Assembly: GCA_014190575.1 (NCBI GenBank)
Contig: BJGQ01000019.1
Coordinates: 1 to 53,570, forward strand
Source of the DNA: Bacteroidota bacterium
GTDB taxonomy: Bacteria; Bacteroidota; Bacteroidia; Chitinophagales; UBA10324
DNA length: 53,570 nt
Reading direction: 5' to 3'
The translations under genes were made by a program, and so were the position numbers. The notes below the pieces were generated by a model. That model did no database searches and was not told where the DNA came from. It saw only the letters and a program-made list of their open reading frames with translations. How positions within the stretch are numbered: the stretch's first letter is position 1; the number at the start of each line of letters is the position of its first letter. Positions 41,545 through 49,662 of this stretch are shown here, in pieces.

Positions 41545-42574
41545 TGTAGCAGTTACAGGGCTGAATAATGTTGACAGTCCCGGCCCCGGAATTCCTGTTG
41601 TTCGCGGTTTGCTCGACAGCAAGGAATATGATGTGAGAATCATTGGATTAAGTTATGATGCACTGGAACCAGGCATATATATGCATGAGCTGATTGCGAA
41701 AACTTATCAGATTCCATTGCCATCGGCAGGACAAAATAGTTTGATGGAGCGCTTGCGTTACATTAATTCCATTGAAAAAATAGATGTAATCATTCCGAAC
41801 TTCGATGCCGAGTTATTTAACTTTATTAAACTGGCAGATACTTTAGAAATGGAATTGGGCATCCGATCCTTCCTTCCAACATTGGAACAATTTGAAGAGC
41901 GTCAGAAATATAATCTTCCCGAATTCGGAAAAAAATATGACATCAATATTCCAAAAAGCAAAACCATTCACAGTGTTGCAGAAATAAAAAATTTATATCA
42001 GGAGTTCACTTATCCATTGGTAGTGAAAGGAAAATTTTATGATGCATCAGTTGCGTATAATGCAGACCAGGCAACTTCTTATTTTCATAAAATTTCTTCG
42101 AAGTGGGGATTGCCAATTATCATTCAGGAGTTTGCTTATGGAACTGAAGTGAATGTAACTGCGGTAGGTGATGGAAGAGGAAACACGATTGGCGCTGTGC
42201 CGATGCGCAAACAGTTTATTACCGATAAAGGAAAAGCATGGGCTGGCATTACACTCGAAGATGGCGACCTGATGGACTTAACGCGAAAGCTGATGAAGAA
42301 CAGCAAGTGGAAAGGACCTTGCGAGTTGGAAATGATTCGCACCAACGAAGGAGAAATTTATCTGATAGAAATCAATCCACGCTTTCCTGCATGGGTTTAT
42401 CTCGCGGTAGGTGCAGGCCAAAATCATCCCGAAGCATTATTAAAATTAGCATTGGGAGAAAAAGTAAAACCATTTACAAAGTACGAAACCGGAAAAATGT
42501 TTATCCGATATAGCTACGATATGATTTGCGACTTAAAAGAATTTGAAACCATTTCAACTTTAGGAGAACTCTAA
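41525..42574 (+). CDS. ATP-grasp ligase
   Basis: 349 residues. The N-terminal part (about 1-110) is a pre-ATP-grasp Rossmann-like domain (VNVAVTGLNNVDSPGPGIPVVRGLL). The ATP-grasp domain follows: lysine in YPLVVKGKFYDASVAYN (near 160-175), QEFAYGTEVNVTAVGD, and the metal-binding pair in CELEMIR ... YLIEINPRFPAW (Glu-x-Asn-Pro-Arg). It resembles carbamoyl-phosphate-synthase/D-Ala-D-Ala-ligase-type amide-forming enzymes, which activate a carboxylate as acyl phosphate and join it to an amine. The neighbours (PqqD-like before, PLP decarboxylase after) suggest it ligates an amino acid to a carrier, peptide or small molecule. Confidence 0.85.
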   Translation: MKRKKVNVAVTGLNNVDSPGPGIPVVRGLLDSKEYDVRIIGLSYDALEPGIYMHELIAKTYQIPLPSAGQNSLMERLRYINSIEKIDVIIPNFDAELFNFIKLADTLEMELGIRSFLPTLEQFEERQKYNLPEFGKKYDINIPKSKTIHSVAEIKNLYQEFTYPLVVKGKFYDASVAYNADQATSYFHKISSKWGLPIIIQEFAYGTEVNVTAVGDGRGNTIGAVPMRKQFITDKGKAWAGITLEDGDLMDLTRKLMKNSKWKGPCELEMIRTNEGEIYLIEINPRFPAWVYLAVGAGQNHPEALLKLALGEKVKPFTKYETGKMFIRYSYDMICDLKEFETISTLGEL

Positions 42575-42586
42575 AAAAATATTTTA

Positions 42587-43945
42587 ATGAAGAAACTACA
42601 ATATGAAAGACCACTGATTCAACGATTGAACACCGGGTTGATGAACAAGTTCGGAATGAAAACCGAATACACACCTCACACACACATTGATGAAGTGAGT
42701 GTGAAGAGCCTGATAAAGGAATTCGGTTCTCCTTTGTTTGTGATAAGTGAAAAAACAATTCGCAACACTTACAAGGAAGCTAACCGTGCTTTTAAAACCC
42801 GTTACCCGAAAGTGCAGTTTGCGTGGAGCTACAAAACAAATTACATCAATGCGGTTTGCAATGTTTTTCACCAGGAAGGTTCGTGGGCTGAAGTGGTTTC
42901 AGGTTTTGAATATCACAAAGCACTAAACAATGGAGTGCCTGGAAGTAAAATAATTTTTAATGGCCCCGATAAATCAGAAGATGATTTGCGAGCTGCAATA
43001 AATAATGAATCTCCCATTCATATTGATCATCTGGATGAGTTGTATCACCTGAATGAACTCGCAGTTGAAATGAACAAACGACCGAAAGTTGCTATTCGTG
43101 TTAACATGGATACAGGAGTTTACCCGATGTGGGACCGCTTTGGTTTTAATTATGAAAACGGTCAGGCTTGGGATGCAATTAATAAAATTATTCTCGCGGA
43201 TAAATTGGATTTGGTTGGGTTGCATTCGCACATCGGAACATTCATGTTATCGCCGAGTGCATATGGAGTTGCTGCATCTAAGTTGAGTGATTTGGCACTT
43301 GGAATAAAAAAGAAGTACAAGAAAAATATTTTGTATCTTGATATGGGTGGTGGCTTCGCATCGAAGAATACTTTGAAGGGTTCTTTCTTGCAAGGTGTTG
43401 ATACCAATCCGAATTTCGATCAGTTTGCCGAAGCCATTTCAACAGCTATTCTCAATGCAGGATTTGGTACTGATGAATTGCCTTTGTTGGTTTTAGAAAC
43501 CGGTCGTGCGTTGATTGATGATGCCGGATATTTATTGGGCAGTGTGATTTCAAACAAGCGATTGAGTGATGGAAGGCGCGCAACTATTTTAGACTTTGGC
43601 GTGAATGTGATGTTCACTTCATTCTGGTACGACCATAAAATTTCTCCCGCACAGGATTTCGGAAATTATACTGAAGATTCAGTTTTGTATGGTCCGCTTT
43701 GCATGAACATTGATGTGATTCGTGAACACATTACTTTGCCGCCTTTAAAAAGAAACGATCATGTGGTGGTGCATACAGTTGGTGCCTATAACATGACTCA
43801 GTGGATGCAGTTCATTGCATTGCGACCGGCAGTGGTAATGATTGATATGAAAAACAAAATTCATTTAATTCGCAAGCGCGAAAACCTTGAATACCTTGAA
43901 GCATGCGAAGTGAAACCCGATTATCTGAAATCGTTTAAATTATAA
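42587..43945 (+). CDS. PLP-dependent decarboxylase, diaminopimelate/ornithine decarboxylase type (fold III)
   Basis: 452 residues. An alanine-racemase-like barrel with the PLP lysine (Lys83) in FAWSYKTNY, HSHIGT, the phosphate-binding LDMGGGFAS, and ETGRALIDDAGYLLG. The C-terminal domain has YGPLCMNIDVI and GAYNMTQWMQF. Compared with diaminopimelate decarboxylase the CExxD-type active-site motif is changed to C-M-N-I-D: cysteine and aspartate remain, glutamate is lost, so lysine biosynthesis is unlikely to be its main job. It is 12 bases after the ATP-grasp gene and abuts the next gene. Pairing of such a ligase and decarboxylase recalls BtrJ/BtrK of butirosin synthesis, where an amino acid is attached to a carrier before decarboxylation. 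Confidence 0.85.
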   Translation: MKKLQYERPLIQRLNTGLMNKFGMKTEYTPHTHIDEVSVKSLIKEFGSPLFVISEKTIRNTYKEANRAFKTRYPKVQFAWSYKTNYINAVCNVFHQEGSWAEVVSGFEYHKALNNGVPGSKIIFNGPDKSEDDLRAAINNESPIHIDHLDELYHLNELAVEMNKRPKVAIRVNMDTGVYPMWDRFGFNYENGQAWDAINKIILADKLDLVGLHSHIGTFMLSPSAYGVAASKLSDLALGIKKKYKKNILYLDMGGGFASKNTLKGSFLQGVDTNPNFDQFAEAISTAILNAGFGTDELPLLVLETGRALIDDAGYLLGSVISNKRLSDGRRATILDFGVNVMFTSFWYDHKISPAQDFGNYTEDSVLYGPLCMNIDVIREHITLPPLKRNDHVVVHTVGAYNMTQWMQFIALRPAVVMIDMKNKIHLIRKRENLEYLEACEVKPDYLKSFKL

Positions 43946-46159
43946 ATGAACATAGCTCAGAAAAAAAATATCCGCTTCTGGTCTGATAGCTTTATTCATA
44001 GCTATTCGCAGATGTTCTTTTCTGATAACCGGATATTTGCTTACCTGATTTTGGTTGCATCATTTGCAAATGTTCATTCTGGCATTGCAGGATTCATTGC
44101 AGTTATTAGCAGTATATTTTTTTCGCATTGGCTGGGTTTAAACCGCACAAGTATTCATTCCGGATTTTACAGTTTCAATAGTTTAATGGTTGGCTTGGTG
44201 ATGGGATTATTTTTTCAATTCTCATTCATCTTTTTTTTATTGCTTTTTATTTTTTCCATCACTTCAGTATTAATCACCAACGCGGTCGGAATATTTTTTG
44301 CGAAATATGAATTGCCCGTTCTTGGAATTCCATTCATTTTAACTGTGTGGTTGTTGTTGCTGGCAGTAAGAGGTTTGAACGAAATTCAATTGAGTGAACG
44401 ATGGTTATTTGTTTACAACGATTTGTTTTCAATTGGAGGAATTCAAATGGTGAAAGCTTACGAATGGATGCAGGAAATCCGTTTGCCCGGCATCATTGAT
44501 ATTTATTTCAAATCATTGGGTGCGATTTATTTTCAATACAATGTGATTGCAGGAATATTGATTGCAATCGGGTTGCTGATTTATTCACGCATTGCATTTT
44601 CACTTTCCATCATCGGATTCATCAGCGGCTATTATGCATTTTATTTTTTGCATGGAAATGTTGAACAGCTTTCATACACTTACATTGGATTCAATTACAT
44701 TCTTGCTGCCATTTCCATTGGAGGATTTTATTTAATTCCATCTGCGAAATCTTATGTGCTGGCAGTTTTATTAACAGCAGTCATTGCAGTTATTCAAACC
44801 GGAATGGGATACTTACTGGGATTATTGCAATTGCCGATGTATTCATTTCCCTCCACAATAATTATTCTACTCACATTGCTTACATTGAAATACAGATTTG
44901 AATCAAAAGGATTGAAGTTGGTTCCTGTGCAATTATTTTCTCCTGAGAAAAATCTGTATCGCTACCTATATCAAAGTGAGCGTTACAAAAACAATACTTA
45001 CATACAAATTGCATTACCGTTTTATGGAGAGTGGTATGTTTCGCAGGGCAACGATGGAAAAATTACTCACCGCGATGACTGGAAGTATGCACTGGATTTT
45101 GTGGTGGTGGATGAAATGAAAAAAACATTTCGTTTGCCGGGAGAAAAATTGTCGGATTTCTTTTGCTACAACATTCCGGTGAATGCTCCTGCAGCAGGTT
45201 ATGTAACCCATATTATTGATGACATTGAAGACAATAATATCGGTGAAGTAAATCTTCAACAGAACTGGGGAAACACCATTATCATTCGACATGCTGAAGG
45301 TTTGTATTCCAAACTCAGTCACATGAAGCAGGCAAGTTTTAAAGTGAAAGTTGGTGACTATGTAAATGCTGGCGACATCATTGCTGCTTGTGGTAACAGT
45401 GGTCGTTCACCTGAACCGCACATTCATTTTCAATTACAGTCAACTCCTTTTGTCGGTTCAAAAACTTTGCAATATCCGATTAGTTATTATGTTACCCGTA
45501 AGAATGGATTTGATTATGAATTTCATTCGTTCGATTATCCGAGAGAGCAATCTGATGTTTCAAATATTCAACGAACACAAATTTTATTGAGTGCATTCAA
45601 TTTTGAACCCGGGCAAAAATTAAAATTCGAAGTCATTACAAAGGAAGAAGCGAAGGAGAAAAAAGAAATTATTTCTTGGGAAGTGAAAGTTGATTCCTAC
45701 AACTATAAATACTTGTATTGTGCTGAAACCAATTCATCGGCTTACTTCATCAACAACTTCACAGTTTTTTATTTCACTGAATTTTATGGCGATAAAAAAT
45801 CATTGCTCTATCAATTCTTTATTTCAGCACATAAAATTTTGCTCGGTTATTATCATCAAATGAATATTAATGATGAATTGCCATTGAATAGTTTGTTTTC
45901 CGGGATGGTTTTGTATCTACAGGATTTTACAGCACCGTTTATTCGTTTTGTAAAAGCTGATTATAATGCTGTGTTCAGTGTTATTGATGATTTCAATTTT
46001 CCGAAATTCATAAAGATAGAAACACAAGCTTCCATCGGATTCAGTAAGAAAAACTTGAAAGTGATAAATTCTGAAATTGTAATAAATAACGGAAGCATCC
46101 AATACTTCACCATCGAAAACGGAAACACAAAGATTCTGGCCACATGTTTAAGCGATTGA
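43946..46159 (+). CDS. Urea-transporter-like membrane domain fused to M23 metallopeptidase
   Basis: 737 residues, start ATG abutting the previous stop. Residues about 20-325 form a urea-transporter-like channel (PF03253): two related halves with LPVLGIPFILTVWL in the first and LPMYSFPSTIIILLTLL in the second, matching the duplicated LPxxxxP signature. Residues about 350-510 are an M23/LytM peptidase: His375 and a following Asp in HRDDWKYALDF, NWGNTIIIRHAEGLYSKLSHM, GDYVNAGDIIAACGNSG, and HIH at 492-494, so the zinc site looks complete. Residues 510-737 are not recognised. Which side of the membrane carries the peptidase I cannot tell from helix counting. There is no urease nearby. The fusion would couple a small-solute channel to peptide cleavage. 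Confidence 0.85.
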   Translation: MNIAQKKNIRFWSDSFIHSYSQMFFSDNRIFAYLILVASFANVHSGIAGFIAVISSIFFSHWLGLNRTSIHSGFYSFNSLMVGLVMGLFFQFSFIFFLLLFIFSITSVLITNAVGIFFAKYELPVLGIPFILTVWLLLLAVRGLNEIQLSERWLFVYNDLFSIGGIQMVKAYEWMQEIRLPGIIDIYFKSLGAIYFQYNVIAGILIAIGLLIYSRIAFSLSIIGFISGYYAFYFLHGNVEQLSYTYIGFNYILAAISIGGFYLIPSAKSYVLAVLLTAVIAVIQTGMGYLLGLLQLPMYSFPSTIIILLTLLTLKYRFESKGLKLVPVQLFSPEKNLYRYLYQSERYKNNTYIQIALPFYGEWYVSQGNDGKITHRDDWKYALDFVVVDEMKKTFRLPGEKLSDFFCYNIPVNAPAAGYVTHIIDDIEDNNIGEVNLQQNWGNTIIIRHAEGLYSKLSHMKQASFKVKVGDYVNAGDIIAACGNSGRSPEPHIHFQLQSTPFVGSKTLQYPISYYVTRKNGFDYEFHSFDYPREQSDVSNIQRTQILLSAFNFEPGQKLKFEVITKEEAKEKKEIISWEVKVDSYNYKYLYCAETNSSAYFINNFTVFYFTEFYGDKKSLLYQFFISAHKILLGYYHQMNINDELPLNSLFSGMVLYLQDFTAPFIRFVKADYNAVFSVIDDFNFPKFIKIETQASIGFSKKNLKVINSEIVINNGSIQYFTIENGNTKILATCLSD

Positions 46160-47367
46160 TATTTTTCGTTCTTCTATTTATGAGTGTGAATGGGTTTGCT
46201 CAAAAATCAATTCATCACTTTGATTCGCTCACTTTAGTTCAATTGGAAAATCGGGATTGGAAAAAATTAATTGCAACAGGAAAGCAAGCAGTGAAAGAAA
46301 AAAAAGAATTTTATTATCTGTATTACAGAATGGGAGCTGCGTTTTATAATCTGAAAAAATACAGAAAGGCGCAGCATCATTTTGAAAAAGCATATCAATA
46401 CAATCAGTTTGATGATGAGTTGAAAGAATCACTTTTCAATACAATGAAATTGAATGAAAATTATGATGAAGCTTATCGCTTTTCAAAAACCTTTTCTGAT
46501 TCATTGAAAATAAAAACAGAGACAGAAAAATTAGTATTCATCAATCAACTGGATGCATCATTTGCGATGAACAATCCGGACAGCGCAAGCTATTCTCAGG
46601 AAGGAATTCAAAACTATCCGTTGTTTTCAAAATACATTTTCGGTGTTGGATTAAACCATCGGATTGGTCGCGGCATTTCTTTGTACCATCATTATTCAGG
46701 CACATCGTTGAATACAACTCTCTATAAATTTTATCAGAGTCATTATTTTCTCGAAGCGAATATTCCATTGATAAAACATTTTATCGTTCAACCTTCCGTT
46801 GGATTCATATCTCAAAAAACATTTTTCACCAATCTGCAAATAAATCCGGATAAGAATTCTTACTATTTATTTTCTTTGAATCTGAAAAAATCAATACCGT
46901 TTTTTGATTTTAATATTTCAGGTTCTGCTTCTGATTTTTACAAGGTGAATCAATTGCAGTTTACTGGTGGAATAAAATTTTATCCATTGTGTAATAGCAA
47001 AATTTCATTCGGAGCAGAGTACCTGGGAATGAATCAGCAAAATTCATACTATCAAAGTGGATTTTCACTTTCAGGTTCATACAAACCATTTTCATTTTTA
47101 CAATTCAATGCTTCTTACTTTAATGGTGATTCTTTATACAATCAGAACAATGAAAACGGTTTTGTGCTGAATGATAATTCAGCGCTATTAAAAAGCAGAT
47201 GGATTGCCGGATGTTCCATTTTTCTTCCCCATAAAATTACATTGGACTTTATGTACGGAAGAGATTCCAAAATTTATCCGGTAATTAATCCGTTTACCTC
47301 TGTGCATGACGGCTCAATAAAATATGGTTACAACTTTTTTTCTGCTTCTTTTAAAATCAATTTCTAA
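46144..47367 (+). CDS. Exported TPR protein with C-terminal beta-barrel-like region
   Basis: 407 residues. Signal peptide (1-20, ending GFAQ). Residues about 25-130 are TPR-like helices (WKKLIATGKQAV, YYRMGAAFYNLKKYRKAQHHFEKAYQYN). From about 175 on, alternating aromatic strands ending in FFSASFKINF suggest a small outer-membrane barrel. Its start overlaps the end of the channel-peptidase gene by 16 bases, so it is translationally coupled to it and likely part of the same pathway, perhaps the outer-membrane exit or a receptor. I do not recognise a named family. Confidence 0.7.
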   Translation: MFKRLIFFVLLFMSVNGFAQKSIHHFDSLTLVQLENRDWKKLIATGKQAVKEKKEFYYLYYRMGAAFYNLKKYRKAQHHFEKAYQYNQFDDELKESLFNTMKLNENYDEAYRFSKTFSDSLKIKTETEKLVFINQLDASFAMNNPDSASYSQEGIQNYPLFSKYIFGVGLNHRIGRGISLYHHYSGTSLNTTLYKFYQSHYFLEANIPLIKHFIVQPSVGFISQKTFFTNLQINPDKNSYYLFSLNLKKSIPFFDFNISGSASDFYKVNQLQFTGGIKFYPLCNSKISFGAEYLGMNQQNSYYQSGFSLSGSYKPFSFLQFNASYFNGDSLYNQNNENGFVLNDNSALLKSRWIAGCSIFLPHKITLDFMYGRDSKIYPVINPFTSVHDGSIKYGYNFFSASFKINF

Positions 47368-47379
47368 AATTTATAAATC

Positions 47380-47991
47380 ATGAAAAAACTAATTTCAATT
47401 TCACTCATTGCATTAATATTAATCAACTCAGAAATTTCGAAAGCGCAAACATTGCAGGATGCATTCACCAAGAGTTACACATTGGAGTATGCTGGAAAGT
47501 ATTCTGAAGCCATTTCTATATTGAAAGGATTTTATGATGAAAAAAGTTACGAGCAGAATTTGCGCTTGGGTTATTTGAGTTACGAAGCACAGCAATACAC
47601 CGAGTCAGAAAATTATTATTCGAAAGCAATGACCATTATGCCTTATTCAATTGAAGCGAAATTGGGCTATGTTCTTCCCCTCAACGCAAAAGGAAACATG
47701 AATAAAATGGTTGAAGTATATAACGACATTTTAAAAATTGACCCGCAGAATTCAAAAGTGAATTATCGCATGGGTTATATCTCTTACACCAATAAAGATT
47801 ATAAATCCGCTTACAATTATTTTGAAAAAGTAGTAAACCTTTATCCATTTGATTATGATGGACTCATCATGTTCGCTTGGTGCAATCTTCAACTTTCAAA
47901 AACTGCAGAGGCAAAAGTTTTATTCAACAAAGTTTTATTGTTATCGCCAAGTGATGCTTCTGCATTGGAAGGTTTAAGCAAAATCAAATAA
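47380..47991 (+). CDS. Exported tetratricopeptide-repeat protein
   Basis: 203 residues. Signal peptide (1-22, ending SKAQ), then about four TPR units covering the rest (for example YSEAISILKGFYDE, YTESENYYSKAMTIMPYSIEAKLGY, YRMGYISYTNKDYKSAYNYFEKVVNLYP). No catalytic features. It lies 12 bases after the TPR-barrel gene and closes the operon; a 62-base gap and a differently organised GH3 gene follow. Probably a periplasmic scaffold partner of the preceding protein. Confidence 0.75.
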   Translation: MKKLISISLIALILINSEISKAQTLQDAFTKSYTLEYAGKYSEAISILKGFYDEKSYEQNLRLGYLSYEAQQYTESENYYSKAMTIMPYSIEAKLGYVLPLNAKGNMNKMVEVYNDILKIDPQNSKVNYRMGYISYTNKDYKSAYNYFEKVVNLYPFDYDGLIMFAWCNLQLSKTAEAKVLFNKVLLLSPSDASALEGLSKIK

Positions 47992-48089
47992 CACTTTAGT
48001 ACTTCGGGTTTGGTTTCCTGAAATAAAATTTTGGTGACATACTATTTATTGGTTTGTATTTCTATATTCGCAAACCAAACGAACGCAAC

Positions 48090-49619
48090 TTGTACTACTT
48101 AAGTCCCATAGTCACCTGGTTTATCCGACAGCGGTTCGATAATATTCATTATTTTATGGAGCATCCGTTTGAATCGCAAGAAGTTGTTTTTCAAAACCTG
48201 ATTGCTGAAGCATCAGATACTGAATGGGGAAAAAATTATAAGTACGATAGCATTTACAATTTCGATGATTTCAGAAATCGTGTTCCCGTTCAGGATTATG
48301 ATTCACTGAAACCATGGATTGCTCGGATGATGAAGGGCGAACAAAATATTTTGTGGCCATCAGAAATTCGATGGTTCGCAAAGTCCTCGGGCACTACATC
48401 TGATAAAAGTAAATTTATTCCGGTGAGTCAGGAGGCAATGGAAGAATGTCATTACAAAGGCGGACTGGATTTGCTCAGCGCGTATTGCATGCTGAACGAA
48501 GACACAAAAATTTTCAGTGGCAAGGGATTAATCATTGGTGGCAGTCATCAGATAAATAATCTGAATTCGTTTTCGAGTTATGGCGATTTGAGTGCAGTGT
48601 TGTTGCAGAACATGTCGTTCATAGCGCACCTGCATCGCACGCCGCAATTATCTATTGCGTTGATGGATGAATGGGAACAAAAGATTGAAGCGCTTGCACA
48701 ATCAACTTTAAAAGAAGATGTATCCAATATTGCAGGAGTTCCGACCTGGACCATGATTTTGATTAAGCGATTGTTCGAATTAACCGGAAAAAATAATCTG
48801 CGCGATGTGTGGCCTAATCTTGAATTATACATTCATGGCGGTGTAAGTTTTACTCCGTATCGCGAACAATTCAAGTCGCTGATTAAAGGTGATGGTATGA
48901 ATTTTTATGAATCATACAATGCATCAGAAGGATTTTTTGCTTTTCAGTTTGGTAAGCGCGATGAAGATTTGGTGCTGCACCTGAACAATGGAATTTTTTA
49001 TGAATTTATTCCGATGAGTGAATTGGGAAAAGAATTTCCGAAAACAATATTAATTGATGAAGTGAAGACCGATGAAAATTATGCGCTTGTGATTTCAACC
49101 AACTCGGGTTTGTGGCGATACATGGTTGGCGATACTATTAAATTTACTTCTATAAAACCTTTCCGGATAAAAGTTACCGGAAGAGTAAAACAATTTATCA
49201 ATGCGTTTGGCGAAGAGGTGATTGCTGATAATACTGACAATGCAATTGCACATGCATGTCATTTAACCGGAGCGGTAGTGTGTGATTATACTGTAGCGCC
49301 GGTTTATCTTACTTACGATAACCGCGGCTGTCATGAATGGTTAATTGAATTTGAAAAAGAACCGAGTGATATAAAAATATTTACCGAGCACTTAGACAGT
49401 AATCTTCGCTCGCTGAATTCTGATTACGATGCAAAGCGGTATAAAGACATTGCATTAAAAGAACCAACAGTACACAGCTTACCACAAAATTCTTTTTATA
49501 ACTGGCTGAAGAAAAAAGGGAAACTTGGCGGGCAACATAAAGTACCACGACTGAGTAATGACCGAATATATGTAGATGATATTATGAGTATGGTGAAAAC
49601 AATATCGTTCTCTGAATAA
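48090..49619 (+). CDS. GH3 auxin-responsive-promoter family protein (acyl-adenylating ligase-like)
   Basis: About 509 residues. I prefer the TTG at 48090 (YYLSPIVTWFIRQRFDNI), since family members begin just before this helix; a TTG at 48054 would add 12 residues. ATP-binding motifs of the GH3/ANL superfamily are present: SSGTTSDKSKFIPVS, YNASEGFFAFQ (YxxSE), and YMVGDTIKF followed by GRVKQFINAFGEEV. Plant GH3 enzymes conjugate amino acids to jasmonate or auxin; the bacterial members are uncharacterised, although this kind of chemistry (adenylate a carboxylate, join it to an amine) is a fair expectation. It follows the ATP-grasp operon after a gap and may be independent. Confidence 0.9.
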   Translation: MYYLSPIVTWFIRQRFDNIHYFMEHPFESQEVVFQNLIAEASDTEWGKNYKYDSIYNFDDFRNRVPVQDYDSLKPWIARMMKGEQNILWPSEIRWFAKSSGTTSDKSKFIPVSQEAMEECHYKGGLDLLSAYCMLNEDTKIFSGKGLIIGGSHQINNLNSFSSYGDLSAVLLQNMSFIAHLHRTPQLSIALMDEWEQKIEALAQSTLKEDVSNIAGVPTWTMILIKRLFELTGKNNLRDVWPNLELYIHGGVSFTPYREQFKSLIKGDGMNFYESYNASEGFFAFQFGKRDEDLVLHLNNGIFYEFIPMSELGKEFPKTILIDEVKTDENYALVISTNSGLWRYMVGDTIKFTSIKPFRIKVTGRVKQFINAFGEEVIADNTDNAIAHACHLTGAVVCDYTVAPVYLTYDNRGCHEWLIEFEKEPSDIKIFTEHLDSNLRSLNSDYDAKRYKDIALKEPTVHSLPQNSFYNWLKKKGKLGGQHKVPRLSNDRIYVDDIMSMVKTISFSE

Positions 49620-49662
49620 AGAAATCAACTAAAAAATTAAAACAGTTAAACCCCCAAACAAA

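Noticed and set aside
43946-46159. Urea uptake for nitrogen metabolism
   Set aside because: No urease, nickel or urea-cycle gene is nearby, and the fused peptidase does not fit that role.
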